Shown: one piece after another, positions 35,733 to 48,497 of the stretch
How the letters are laid out: each line of letters begins with the position of its first letter
How positions within the stretch are numbered: position 1 is the first letter of the stretch
NCBI GenBank assembly: GCA_026686845.1
Contig: JAIVEN010000015.1
Location: 5,285,001 to 5,349,000 of the forward strand
Source: Adenanthera pavonina
Lineage: Eukaryota; Streptophyta; Magnoliopsida; Fabales; Fabaceae
Length of the DNA stretch: 64,000 bases
Reading direction: 5' to 3'
The notes under the pieces: model-generated
The model's database searches: none
What the model was told of the DNA's origin: nothing
The model's input: only the letters and a program-made list of their open reading frames with translations
Program-made: the position numbers and the translations under genes

Positions 35733-36096
35733 AACAATAATATCTAAAAGATATAAATACAAATGAAATAAATATTATTATAGTTATTACAAATAATTTC
35801 TTAGATATATATATATATAATAGATAGATAGGAAGGAGATAATAAATAGATTGAATCTTTACGATTAAGAATCTTAATCTTATCTTAATCTCAAATATAT
35901 AATAGATAAATATAACAATAATATCTAAAAGACATAAATACAAATGAAATAAATATTATTATAATTATTAAAAATAATTTCTTAGATATATATATATATA
36001 TAATAGATAGATAGGAAGGAGAAAATAAATAGATTGAATCTTTACGATTAAGCATCTTAATCTCATCTTAATCTCAAATATATAATAGATAAATAT
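35733..36096 (+). repeat. Tandem duplication in the upstream region of crooked-neck copy 2
   Basis: Two units of about 181 bp (35733-35911 and 35914-36096) each run from AACAATAATATCTAAAAGA through GATAGATAGGAAGGAGA to AATAGATAAATAT. Copy 1 has a single unit at about 110-287, so the doubling came after the segmental duplication. Confidence 0.85.
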
Positions 36097-37161
36097 CCAT
36101 ATATATTAGTACTAAGATACCATGTGCCAATAATCATACAATCTACAGCGACGAGAAGGCAAAGCAAAGTACAACGTCGAATTGGGTGGCTTTGATTTCT
36201 GAAGCTGATCCTCTCCCATATAGAACAGCATAAAGCCGTCACGCTCCTGCCTTTCTTCTTCGGCGGTTCAACACAAGTCGGATTCGTCGGAAAACTCCGG
36301 TATTTGAGATCGGTGGGTTATTCTTTTTCTTTTTTCTTTTCCGCCCTACTTATTTTTCTTCTCTTATGTATTTTGATTGAACGTGATGTATGAATAATGA
36401 GCCTGGATGATTGAAATATTACGGTTCTCAGTATTTATGTGGTTATATTTGCATCCCCCTTCTTCATGCGCCGTCTTTGTATATGCTGTTTCTCCGATTT
36501 TCTTTGCAGAACTAGTTGTGCCCACACAGTTTAATGGGTTATTGGATTCGTTGTCTCCATATGTCATTGTTTTTGCGAATCTATTCCCATGGTATTCAAT
36601 TCATATTATCTTGAATGCACGGCAAGAACTTGTAGTTATTGATCCAAAAAACTTAATTCTCTCGATTGGGAAAACTTTTCATCATTATTGATATTTATGG
36701 ATATTTGAAAAGATTGGGCTTCCTAACATTTTCTTTGCCAAACGGGTTCTATATATAGTTATTGTCTTTTGCTCTTCTATAGTATTGTGATGCAAGTAGC
36801 AAGTAATAACTCCATATCTGAAACTGAACTTTCAGTTTGACATTGCTAATATGTAGAAGACATGTTTGATCATTTGCATGAGTTTAATGGGTTATTGGAT
36901 TCGTGGTTGTCTCCATATGTCATTGTTTCTGTGAGTCTATATATTCCCATGGTATTCAATTCATATATATTATGTTGAATTAATGCATGGTAAAACTTGT
37001 AGTAGTTATTCATCCAAAAAACTTCTCTCGATTGAGAGAGAACTTTAAATTTCATCTTGTGCGTGGGATTACAAAATGCTAAGTATGTTTATTGATATTT
37101 GAAAAGATTGGCCTTCCTAACATTTTCTTTGCCAAACAGGTTCTATACATATCCTTGAACC

Positions 37162-38094
37162 ATGTCTTCAGCCAAAGTAGCTGACTCAAGCCTTGGTTAC
37201 CTCACCAGGAAGGACACTGAAGTGAAACTTCCTCGACTCACCAGGGTTAAGAACGAAAACCCAGCTCCAGCGCAGATCACAGCAGAGCAGATTCTTCGTG
37301 AGGCTCGAGACCGACACGAGGCTGAAATCCGCCGTCCGAATCAGCAGATTACTGATGCTGCTGAGCTTGCCGAGTATCGCCTACGCAAACGGAAAGAGTT
37401 CGAGGACTTAATCAGAAGTGCTCGATGGGGTACAAGCGTTTGGATCAAGTATGCTCAATGGGAAGAGTCACAAAAAGACTTCAATCGTGCTCGTTCTGTT
37501 TGGGAAAGAGCACTAGAGGTGGACTACAAGAACCACACAGTGTGGCTCAAATATGCTGAGGTAGAGATGAAGAATAAGTTCATAAACCATGCTAGGAATG
37601 TTTGGGACCGGGCGGTTACTCTTTTGCCAAGAGTAGATCAATTGTGGTACAAATATATTCACATGGAGGAGATGCTTGGCAACGTGGCCGGTGCAAGGAA
37701 AATTTTTGAGAGGTGGATGAGTTGGAACCCTGACCAGCAGGGATGGCTTTCGTACATTAAGTTTGAGCTCAGATATAATGAAGTTGAGCGAGCTAGAGGG
37801 ATGTTTGAGCGATTTGTTCTGTGCCATCCAAAGGTTAGTGCTTGGATACGTTATGCCAAGTTTGAGATGAAGAATTGGGAGGTGGCAAGAGCAAGAAATG
37901 TTTATGAAAGGGCAGTGGAGAAGCTGGATGATGATGATGAGGCAGCAGAGCAGCTTCTTGTTGCCTTTGCTGAGTTTGAAGAAAGATGCGGAGAAACAGA
38001 GCGCGGGAGTTGTATACGTAAATTTTCTTCTGATTACTTTGCGAGGGGACGGGGAAATAGAGGTGTCTATGAACTATATGTACCTGTTTCATGA
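37162..38094 (+). CDS. Truncated crooked-neck-like HAT-repeat protein, copy 2
   Basis: The 310-residue sister of 1323-2231 has the same start, right after the CCAAACAG acceptor, and the same series of half-a-TPR repeats. About ten residue differences are seen over 301 aligned positions (for example NET/NEN, VQI/AQI, RPK/RPN, RRARWD/RSARWG, ARQ/ARK, RGI/RGM). Where copy 1 stops after RGNRGV, this copy reads on (YELYVPVS) for eight codons before TGA. Family members are near 700 residues and act in the spliceosomal Prp19-associated complex. With only the N-terminal third to half, it could at most bind a subset of partners; it may equally be non-functional. The open frame and low divergence fit either recent duplication or some constraint. 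Confidence 0.75.
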   Translation: MSSAKVADSSLGYLTRKDTEVKLPRLTRVKNENPAPAQITAEQILREARDRHEAEIRRPNQQITDAAELAEYRLRKRKEFEDLIRSARWGTSVWIKYAQWEESQKDFNRARSVWERALEVDYKNHTVWLKYAEVEMKNKFINHARNVWDRAVTLLPRVDQLWYKYIHMEEMLGNVAGARKIFERWMSWNPDQQGWLSYIKFELRYNEVERARGMFERFVLCHPKVSAWIRYAKFEMKNWEVARARNVYERAVEKLDDDDEAAEQLLVAFAEFEERCGETERGSCIRKFSSDYFARGRGNRGVYELYVPVS

Positions 38095-38720
38095 TGTTTT
38101 GTAAAAAATAATACAGATGTGCGAAACCATTAATTTTATAAATTAAAATCAAGATTCGTATATCAATCACTCAAAAAATATATATAAGTCTAAACTTGTA
38201 TTATTTACATGCTAAAACAATGGTTTGGATAGATCCATACAAGTGAAATAACTCAATTTAGTAAAGAGAGTAGAGTCTTTTATCCCTAGCTAATATCTAT
38301 ATATGAAGTAAAGTTAGTTAGAAGGGAGCTACCTTTACCTTGAATTGCCTATGTTAGATATTGTTAAATCCATAAAAATTGATCGGCAGGCTATCGAAAG
38401 AATTCTTGGAGGGCCATATGAGAATTGATGATAAAACTATTCCTATGAAATAAGATTTAAATATCATTGAAGTTTGAAACATTGGAATGATTAAGAATTT
38501 GAATTTTAATGATTCTAAATTGTTCATATGCTGTTATGATTTATGAATGATATAAGTTATTATAAATTTCATTATATATAATGAAATTATTATTTGCATG
38601 GTAGAAATTTAGTTAGATGTGAAAAATAATACATAATCAATTTTCACTTATTTCATGAAATAATTATCAATAAAATTTATTATTATTTCTTTATATTTTT
38701 AATATAGTAATAAATGAATG

Positions 38721-39388
38721 CAAAGCATGGGACAAGTTACCTTTTTTTTTTGGCCAAATATTGGACAATTTATCTGTTATCTATTATATCTACTTCAACG
38801 AAGTTTGGTTAACTGACATAATTTTTAATTTATTTTTATAATTTAGATATTTGTAATTAGATTCATGAAGTTATTTTTTTAATTTGCACTTTTTTATTTG
38901 CAATTTTGTTACTATTGCTCCATTCTTGAGTGATTTCTCAAGCTAAACAAAATTTTTGAATGATTTCTAATGCATAAAAAAAAGTCTCGAATGATCAAGA
39001 TCGCTAGAGTTGGTTTGGACAGGGTGTACACTATAGAGCTCCAGCTAATAAAAGTAAGATACATGCCTATGGTGTTACTACATTTAAAAAAGAGGAGTTC
39101 AAAGTAAAATTATTACATAAGCCTTTCAAAAAAATCGAACAATATCATTGATAACTTTTTCATGATGTTATCACTTAGAATATAAAAGTGGAGGAAAAAG
39201 CATAAAGAAAAAGAGGGCTTCCATCTTAATTATTTTTATTATTTATTTTTATTTTTAACTAAAAGAAATAGAGCTGTTGCTATTAGAAATAAAATATTGG
39301 TATTAGATATAAGACATACTCAATATAGGTAGTTGTGATGACTCCTCACATATGGATCAATTGAGTGATACTATCAACAGAGATTTAA
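38721..39388 (+). repeat. Continuation of the crooked-neck 3' repeat, then AT-rich DNA
   Basis: To about 39070 the sequence matches 43560-44110 (plus strand) and 10850-10210 (minus strand): GCAAAGCAT, TGTAATTAGATTCATG, GCTCCATTCTTGAGTGATT, GCTAGAGTTG and GTAAGATACATG landmarks. This copy lacks the 173-bp MITE present in the 43.9-kb copy and so supplies its empty site. No gene. Confidence 0.65.
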
Positions 39389-40167
39389 GGTTTGTTTGGT
39401 TTAATCAAGAGAAAGAGAGAGAAGAAATTTTAATAAAGGAGATCGGAGAAATTTTAAAATTATGTTATTTGGAGTGATTAAAAGAAAATTATGTTATTTG
39501 GAGTGATTAAAAGAGAGGAGATTGAAATGATTTTGATGTTTCTTTATTTGGTATAGGAATGGGGAGAATGTAAACTAATAACAAACTTACAATTTTATCC
39601 TTGTACTACTTTTTCCTGGTTAAAAAATTGGATGACTGAGACATATATATCAGAAAAAAAGGGGAATGGGGAAGCAGGTCAAGTAGATCGATGACTTGAG
39701 ATTGCAGATTAAGCACGATTGCGACAACTTGATGGAGGGGAACAAGGAAATAAGGATGGCGACAGAGTTGGAGATTGTAAATCGCAGTGCTGGAGAGAAC
39801 GACTAAGACCGAGGATGGTGACAGCGCTGGGAACGACGAAGCAGATGAGTGGAGTTGGGGATGGTGATGGCAATAGTGTGAGAGGGGACGATAGCAAGCT
39901 ATGACGGTAACGGCACAAGCTGGGGTGGTGATGGTACGATCAAAGGAAGAAAAATAGTTCGGTATTTTTGTAATATTGAAGAAAGTTTAAAGGCAAAATG
40001 CTCATATAATATTTTCTCTCTTCCAAAAAGATTTCAATTTGGGAAGATCGGAAGTGGGAGACTGAAGGGAGGGGAGGAGAAAAATTTGGTCCCTCTCCCT
40101 CCAATTTTTTGAAACAAACAAGGGAATCTTTCTCCTCCCTTTAAATAACTTAGATCCAAACAAACCC
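39389..40167. mobile_element. Non-autonomous DNA transposon with GGTTTGTTTGG ends
   Basis: The left end is GGTTTGTTTGGTTTAATC; the right end in reverse complement is GGGTTTGTTTGGATCTAAG. The element is about 780 bp, with purine-rich subterminal stretches at both ends and a GC-richer centre (39690-39920). No transposase. The TAA preceding the left end against TTG after the right end would be an aged 3-bp duplication, so PIF/Harbinger is likelier than hAT but not certain. Confidence 0.5.
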
Positions 40168-43100
40168 TTGGACCCTAAAGGCAAATTCTAAAAGTAAAAA
40201 TTAGAAAAGGAAAATAACAAATAACTGATCAGAACCAAAATTATAAATATAAAAGCCCAGTCAAATACAATTTAGGAATGTGTGTTTGTATGCAAGCACG
40301 TGTTTGAAACTGCTCGAACTCAACACAATCATACCACAGGTTAAATTATAATAAAATAAAAGAAAAAGAAACGAGTTCTCCCCTTGTCTTCCTCCGGTCT
40401 TATTACCATTAGTTTATAGCTTGCCTCCTCTATTCTCTGTCTCATACACACTCAACTTGTCTTCCAATCCTTGCTCGATTTTGTTAGTCCTCATTTGGTC
40501 TTCTCCACTCATTAAAGCGATGTTAGAACCACACTTATTAAAATGATCTCTCACAAGTCGCAAGCTGAGATCAAGAAACATGTAATGCTCGAGCACACAA
40601 GGGAGGGAGAATTCGTGGCTGCTTGTAAGAAATCTAACCTTCAAACCTTACGAGCATTGACTCACAGCATTATAGCAAATACACATATCACAGAACTCAA
40701 AGCCCACAGTCAAACTTCATGCAAGTAGATTTAAACAGGTTCTAATATTCTTCCCCTTCATGCAATTTTCAAGGTTCAGGTAACAAATATGCACCCAAAG
40801 AAAAAGGAGGAAAACGTGACGTCATAAAAGTGGGGTCTAACCATATTGTACAAGCAAGCACCCAGAAAGAGAACATTAATTCTTGGTTTGCTGCTGAATG
40901 ACTTTAATCTCATGACTCAGAACCAGTACAATCACATGGGATTAGCTTTTGTAACTAGAAACCAAACAAGACTCAGGGCCCACAAAACAATGGAATAAAG
41001 CGTTACAAAGTATTTTATCCACCTTCCAAACTTTACGATGATAATAGGCAACCCAAAGGGGCCAAGGATAATATAAAGCAAAGGTTTGGATAAAACACAT
41101 GAAACCAAAAAAAGCCATACTATGAACTTTCTTTCAAATAATTTGTCAAACACGTGGCGGGTAGGCTTTGAAGGGAAAAGCAGAAAATACTATTCTCTAC
41201 TCTTTCTAGCCAGAGACAATCAAACTCAACACCCAAGATCATATAGCCACGTGACGCAACAAATATAACATACAAGGATTGAATCAAAGGCTCATATAGC
41301 ACCAACTCAAATACAAGAATAACTCATGCTCAATCACCCATATAATTTCGACTTCAGCAAAACCTTCTAAGATCTCGAAGTAAGTGGGTAAAACATTACC
41401 TGCGTGAGATCTTCGGTGTCTGTATGTTCAATCAGCCTACACATGGGTGCTCCCTCTCCTCTTCACCCCTTTCTCTTCCTTCTCCATGGCCATTCCTTTC
41501 TGCCTCCCAGGCCTCTCTTCTCCTCTCTTTTCTCTCTCTCTCGGATCGCTCCCCCCTTCCCAAACTCAAACGTCTCTCCTTCTCTTCCTCTCTAATTTCG
41601 TCTCCATTGCTCCTCCCACCCTCCCCCGCCCAACTTTCCCAGACTCGGATCCCTCTTAAATAGCCAAATGGAGCATGGTTCTGCACCCTCTTTTTCACGC
41701 GTTGCTCTCTTCCATTTGATGAGACTCAAGCAGGAATCGTAGGCTGGACCTTGAGCTTCTTGACTTATTCCCCTTCTTGCGTTTCTGCGTCTCTGTTCTA
41801 CTACCTTGTTTGCTGCATCGCTGCAAAGCTTTGACTCCAGGTTAATGGTGACAAGAGATGGAGGGAGGGGTCTTCCGTGCCCCTCTGTCTAGGCACTATA
41901 CGTTGCAGATTGCTCGCTCTTGAATCCATAGTGGTTGCTGATGACCGTGATGAACGCCAAATTCTCATCACTCTCGGTAGGACTGTACACTTTTAATTGT
42001 ACTCAATATTTACAGTTTTTTATTTTAATTTTTTTTCCATAACTAGATTTTACTCCCTGTGTGATATGATACGTGGAATGAACAAAAAAATTATATGATT
42101 GTCATATATATTATGTTAAAAAAAATGTAGAAACACAATTCGTTATAATATACATTTGGTATATTAAATTTTTGTCATTGAAAGATGAAAAATTATGGTA
42201 AAGTTGCCTTTATGATTGTGTATGGAGAAAGATATTCTGAGATAAAAATTATAAAATATGCAATTGACATTTTTTTTTGCTAAGGTGAATATTAATTTTC
42301 TTGAAACAATTTTAAATCCTTTTGTTAACTATTAATATTATAAACAATTTCAATAGCATATATTATCATTATTACCTAATGTCAATTGAAGTTTAAACAC
42401 AATTGCTTAATTTTTTTTAACTAATAGAATTAATAGAAGTTTACAACAATAAGATAAATATGGTTTTGCGAAATACTTTGACTTATCGTTTTTCATTGAG
42501 TATCTTCTATGCGGTCATACACTCTGTATCAATGTTTTCTTCCATATACACCAATTACGTATGATTATAGTTTATTGAAAAATGAACCAAAATTTGTCAC
42601 ATGATATGTGTGATGCACGGATAGTATTTTATTAATTCTTTATATGATCAAGATCAATTAATCAGTGTCATTTGGTTGGTATGGTATATGTAATGCTTAG
42701 CAAGAATGAAAGGTAGGTATAAACATTTTTCTATTTCCAAAAGTATTATATTTTAAGAAAAATTCAATATTTTAATTTGATTAAAAAAATATGAATTGGA
42801 AATAAATTATGAGACATTTGCTCATTGGCGGATAAAGGGGGTCAAGACCTTCATTGGCAGATAAAGGGGGCAAGGAGGGGTCCCCCTTACCCATACTTTA
42901 ATATTCTTTTTTTTCTTTTCATGCAAACAATAAAAATTGTGGAGCCGTCTATCAGCTGAACAAATCCAAGATTTGTTCATGAGGAAAAGCGAGCCATGGT
43001 ATTTGTTTGCCAACACAGTTGAGCTTACATTAATCCAATATATAAACATTAATTCTCACTAATAAGTTCTTTCATCAAGTAAAAAAAAATATTTGAACAC

Positions 43101-43379
43101 AAATTTCCAATTATCATTTAATAATTGAATCACTTGTACAATTATTTTTAAGTCAATAAATAATTTCTTTAATCAAGTATAAGATTTGATTCCTACTCAT
43201 CAATTATCATCTAATAGCTTATTCATTCGTGTACTCATTTATTTCATCCTCTCACTTCCATAACAACCTATAAATCAGGGGATGCAATTACATCTAATAG
43301 CATCCCTTGTTTTTAGTTATTTTAATAAAATCTATAGAAAGTTATATTCTTTGTTCACAACATCTGACCTTAGATTTCA
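40168..43379. other. Intergenic DNA with a pyrimidine-rich island
   Basis: No recognised gene. A C/T-rich, GC-elevated island at 41400-41690 gives several overlapping low-complexity frames on both strands; it resembles a leader or promoter. A G-rich repeat fragment, with GGCGGATAAAGGGGG twice within 42827-42890, is related to the elements at 7262 and 54112. Other sequence is AT-rich and featureless. Confidence 0.45.
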
Positions 43380-44110
43380 TGCAAAATGCTCATAAGACAT
43401 TATAATTTATGAGTGCTATGATGTGTTATAAATTTTATTATATGTAATGAAATTATTATTTACATGGTAGAAATTTTGTTGGATGTTAAAAATAATACAT
43501 AATCAACGTTTACTTATTTCATGAAAGAATTATTAACCAAATTTATTATTATTTTTGCTATATTTTTAATGCAAAGCATTAGATAATTTATCTATTAGCT
43601 ATTATTTCGACTTGAAATAAGTTTGACAAATTGACACAAATTTTAATTTATTTTTATAATTTAGATATTTGTAATTAGATTCATGGAGTTATTATCATTT
43701 TTTTTAATTTTCACTTTGCTTTTTGCAATTTTGTAACTATTGCTCCATTCTTGAGTGATTCTCCAGCCAAAAAAAAAAATTCTTGAGTGATTTCTGATGC
43801 ACAAAGATGTTTTTATTTCCATGGAAAGCTAGCCAAGGGGTTGAAATGTTGATTGAGATTGCTGGAGTTGACTTAGTGCCCGTTTGGTTTACGTTTTTGT
43901 AAAAGTATTTTTAAAATAACCACAGTTTACAAAAATGAAGTTTGGATAAAAGTAAAGAAGTTTACTGAAAAACTGTTTAGATGAAAAAGGAGAAAATAAT
44001 GATTAGAAAGTACAGTTTGATTTATAAAAATGCAAACCAAATAAGCCCTTACACAGGATGTACGCTGTAGAGCTACGGCTACCAAAAGTAAGATACGTGA
44101 TACATGCTTT
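43380..44110 (+). repeat. Further copy of the crooked-neck 3' repeat
   Basis: It matches 38560-39070 (same orientation) and 10850-10210 (inverted), including ATTTTATTATATGTAATGAA, CATGGTAGAAATTT, TGTAATTAGATTCATGGAG and CCATGGAAAGCTAGCCA. No crooked-neck coding sequence is attached here. It is interrupted by a MITE at 43876-44048. Confidence 0.7.
43876..44048. mobile_element. Tourist-type (PIF/Harbinger) MITE with TTA duplication
   Basis: This 173-bp element is flanked by TTA (43873-43875 and 44049-44051). Ends are GTGCCCGTTTGGTTTACG and, reverse complement, GGGCTTATTTGGTTTGCA. The related copy at 39020-39045 reads straight through (GAGTTGGTTTGGACAGGGTGTAC), which is the empty site. Same family as 10964-11129. 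Confidence 0.8.
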
Positions 44111-45179
44111 TGTTGATAGGCACATGCGCTTCCAAATTAATTTTTCAGCATCGATGATGCTGAGTAGATGGAAGAACGGCATTGAAGTGATGCCCTTTAA
44201 TTTTAGTACTATGTTCAATCTTAAATATAGGCCAATTTTAACTATTACTTCTTTTTGGTAAAAAATAATTGTATTTAAAATCAAACTAAATTAACGAGAC
44301 TAAACCAAACCTATAAAAATTGATCCAAACTAAAATAAAATGAGGTCTATTTTGGTTTTTTTCCTATTAGAACCAACTTAGTTTGGTTCGGTTCGGTTCA
44401 ATTTTAGTGTAGTAAAATCTAAATAAAATCGAACCATGCCTGGTAATTATATTATAATAAATTATAATATATAATTATACCCTCTTACTCATAACTAAAC
44501 CTATTTTGTTTCATTTTTCTAATATTCATAAAATATTAGTTAATAAATTATTTAGATATAATATGTATTCATAAAGTATCTATATATAACTTATTCAATT
44601 CAATTTTTGAAGAAAGATGCTATTTAAAAAAAATTCAAAAAACATGAACTAAGTCTAAGTCAAACTAAACCAAATTGATTATATTTTGAACTGATAGTGT
44701 CAAAGGAAAAGCTAGATCAATTGGTTTGATTTGATTTTATTTTTATCAAACCACAAATATGAACACTCTTAGTAGGGAGGGGCTAGAAATTAATGACCAC
44801 CCTTTTAGATCACTTTGCCTAGAAACGCTTTCAAAGTCCTCTATTTTATTAATAAAACTATAGTGGTCTTTAGGAACGCTTCCTAGCAACTAGTGGTTTG
44901 CGCTCCCAGATCTCGTGTTGTCTTAGAAAAATTTTCTTTCTTGCATCTCCCACTGCATATAATACACTCTTCTTGGGCAAAAAGTCCAAAAAAAAATTTC
45001 CATCACTATTATCAATATATCATCTTACAACTCAACCATATTAAGTCATTCCTTAACAACTACAAACTAATCAAAGCAATAAAAAAAATTGAACTTCCCA
45101 TTGTGTCTATCAATCTCTACATTCTACTTGTGATAATGATTTTCTTTTTTTGGTATCATATATATGTCAAAATATGACA
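44111..45179. other. Intergenic AT-rich DNA
   Basis: It contains a TTTGGTTCGGTTCGGTTC stretch (44380-44400) typical of plant repeat ends, and nothing else recognisable. Confidence 0.45.
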
Positions 45180-46304
45180 GAAATTCTACCAAAAAAATAT
45201 GAAATGAATTATATATATATCTATATGTATTTGTATTAAAGTTAGAAATTTAATTCAATATGCTTTCGCTTGTTTGACTTGTTCAAACTGATTAAAGTTA
45301 TCGAAAAAATAAAATGTTCGAGAATACAAATGAATTCTTGAATCATTAAATTATTTAAAACATATTAAAAAATATAGTCTAACATAAAATTGTTTATGCA
45401 AAAGTTTTTACTGAGTTTTGAAATTAGTTGACGAAATCAACAAATAAGATTTAAAAAATGTATACTGATTTTTTTTTTAAATGAAAGATCAAATTTCATT
45501 AATCAAAAGGAGAGAGCTTACAAGTTAAAGGCCAAACATCCAAGCTTGAAAGAAAGGAAGAAACATTAAACTCCTAATTAGAAAATCTCTAAAATAAAAT
45601 TACATTAATTTTGAAAAAAAACGTAATAACTGTAAAGGTTAATTGATTAAAAAAAAACTAAAACTCAAAATAGATATTTTTCATCCCTTACCAATACTTT
45701 TGAGTTACTATAATGCCCATCTTTCTTCTCTTTACCTATCTTTATACAAATGAGTTTTTCTTTTCATTTCCACAAACCCTTCTCCTCTCTTTGAAGTTGC
45801 GGGCCATAGGAAAGAAGGAAGAAAAAACAATAATCATTTCTGTCTCCCTAGATCTCTCAAATCTTCTTAAACTTCACACCCAGCTCAGCTGCATCTTCTT
45901 CGTCTTTTTCTTCCCTTGCCGTGTGTCGACTATCTCCTCTCCTTTCCTAGCTATTCGTTGTGTGTAGTGTGTGTTTGTGGCGGAGTTCATTCCCTCCCAA
46001 CATCTGCTATAGCAGCTCCCTTCTTCCTCCTTTATTTTTCAGCACGTCACTCTCAATCTTTCCTTTTAATGTGGTCTATGTGTAAGTTGTTGTCCACTCT
46101 TTTCCCTTTATTTTGCTACAACGTTCCTTATTTTTAAACCCTTATTGCTATACAAAAACCGGGGAGGGAATGGATCAAAGATGCATATGAAATTAGTTAA
46201 TATAGAAGCTCATTTTGAATGGTATTTTCCCTCAAATATTTTTTGGTTTCAACTTTGTGTATGTTTGAGGTTATAGTCTGATTTTTTTCCTCTTCGTTTA
46301 AGTT

Positions 46305-46467
46305 GTGGAATGTTGGGAAATCAGGGATTCTAACTTGAACAAGGGAAATTGATGTTTAGGAAGTCCCTGTGAAACTTTATTAAAGTGTGGAATGTTGGAA
46401 AATTAGGGATTCTAACTTGAACAGGGAAATTGATGTTTAGGAAGTCCTTGTGAAACTTGATTAAAGT
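46305..46467 (+). repeat. Short tandem duplication, 2 x ~82 bp
   Basis: Units 46305-46385 and 46387-46467 share GTGGAATGTTGG, GGGATTCTAACTTGAACA and TTGATGTTTAGGAAGTCC with few differences. Confidence 0.85.
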
Positions 46468-48497
46468 ATGAAAGTTGTTTTGATTGTGATTTAAGCTCTA
46501 AATAGCATGTTATATGAATTTGAATATTGATGTACATAAGATGTTTAATAAAATGTTTAAAAAAAGAAATTTAATAAAAGAATAAGTAAATAGGGTTAAT
46601 ATGATATTGCCTAAATTGTATGTATATTTTGTTCAATTTTCATGTGAAAACTTGGGAAGAAAAACAATACTTTATAGCTTGGAAGAACCTAATAAGAGTC
46701 TAAACTTACATGTAGGAGTTGGGAATATGGTCGTCCAAGACCATAATAAATATTTGTAAAGATGCATTGTTAGTAAGGAAATTATAATAATAACACAATA
46801 ATTAAGTTATATGAATATACTGTTTGATTAAATTTAAACTTGGTGTTTTTTTAATCCTTATTAATGTAATTATATAGATATATTTTCTTTGTATAAATTC
46901 TTGAGTATGGCAAGAAGCAATGGGTTATTGAGTGGGTAATTTAATCAATGTTGAAATAAAGCCATTTTTATGACCTTTGGTGAAATAAGTATTATAATGG
47001 AATAAAGATGGAATTATTATTATAATAATACAAGCTTGAGAATTTTTAGGTTAAAAAAAAAAGAAGAAGACAAGAAGAATTTTGTTAAGTGATTTATATT
47101 AAATAAAATATTAAATGATTTTTTTTTCTTTTGGGTACATAAGTACCTATACGAATTAGTTTTATGAAGTTATCTAGTGAGTTGTTTTATGTGGAAAGTG
47201 AATTAGGTAAGCAAATAATATCTTTATTATTTTGAAACTCTTGTATTTTGGATGATACTATAAAATGTTTTGTGAACACTGAGAGTTTTAATTATTTAAG
47301 TTTCATCCATTTTTTCATCCATTTCTTTTACCAAAGATTATACATGCATGAAACATATGAGATGATTTCAAAATTCTTACTTATACTTTATGTGTTGTGA
47401 ATGATTGAATTATAATGATATTCAAATTTCATGCATGTCGAAAATGTTTTTAAAGGACTGATTACATAACACTAATTACGAATGGCAATTTTATTAGTCT
47501 TTGGTGTACTATGGTTAATACCCAACTAATAGGGTACATATATAGGAGGTGTTAGCTCTATGTGTCAATCAACACATGTGGAAAGGAGGGATGGATTTTC
47601 ATGAGAGCATAGTACTCACACTTGTTTCGTGGCTTCTAGTTGCACCAGATTGGTTACTTACCCTTGTGGACTGTGTGTCTATGCCTATCTCTTCTTTCTG
47701 TTTAGGTCCTCTTAAGAAACGTTTTAATATTTATTTTGAATTTTAAAAAGATAATTCTTATATCATGTTTTATGTGCTCATACATTAACTCTTTTATTTA
47801 TTCCTGATGTGATTATACATTGACTCTTTCATTTATTCTTGATTATGTTACTTTTGTGGTAAATAGTTGATAAAAAATTGTTATGGCTTTAGTTGACTTT
47901 AGTTAAACTAAAACTTCCTTGCATTTGATTCAAGATGTCAACTTTGTATGGCTAGATTTACAGTTGTTTGAATTTTATTTACACTAATGGTTAAATTTAT
48001 AGTTGTTTTATTTATTTACCTTATCTTTAATATAAATATTTTTACTTTGGGATGTTATTTATTGGTAAATATATTTTGATCTTAGATAGTAGAGTTGGCC
48101 ATGTACTTCTAGTAGATTCTTGAGAGGCATGCATCTTCCACTATTAGGAAGCTTTTGATAATTCTTTTGAACAAACTTACTTGAATGTAAAACTTTTATT
48201 TTATTGTCACAAGTCTCGTATTCAATTTAGATATGCTCCATAAGACTTATAGGTAGGATTCTTACCTTTTGATATATTGATAGCTCCCTTTATTGTATTT
48301 TATTTGATAATGTTGTTGTAGGACTTTTGGAAGATCCTAATTTGGTAATACTGTTGTAGGACTTTTGGGAGATCCTAATTATTACTGAGAAAACTCCCAA
48401 AATTTCTATAAAATGCTTAACAATTATGTATGTAAAAGTAATTTTAACCAAAATTCTTTGAATTATAATTGTCCAAACTGTGAGTTTTCATATGTCT

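Larger units (their letters stand above)
35627..38720 (+). repeat. Segmental duplication, copy 2 (crooked-neck locus)
   Basis: Partner of 1-2940. The match begins at AGTGGAATT (35627), directly comparable with base 1 of the window. It includes the leader, intron with internal tandem duplication, coding exon and 3' flank. Copy-specific features are the duplicated upstream unit at 35733-36096 and about 18 extra bp in exon 1 (around 36228-36250). After about 38700 it continues into a repeat shared with 43380-44110 and inverted at 10210-10850. Confidence 0.9.

Noticed and set aside
41404..41698. Several overlapping frames on both strands in a C/T-rich island
   Set aside because: Proline/serine/leucine or arginine/glutamate runs are what a pyrimidine-rich tract gives in any frame; no start context or domain.
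44893..45177. 94-residue plus-strand frame
   Set aside because: AT-rich translation full of I/K/N, no domain, inside intergenic repeat sequence.
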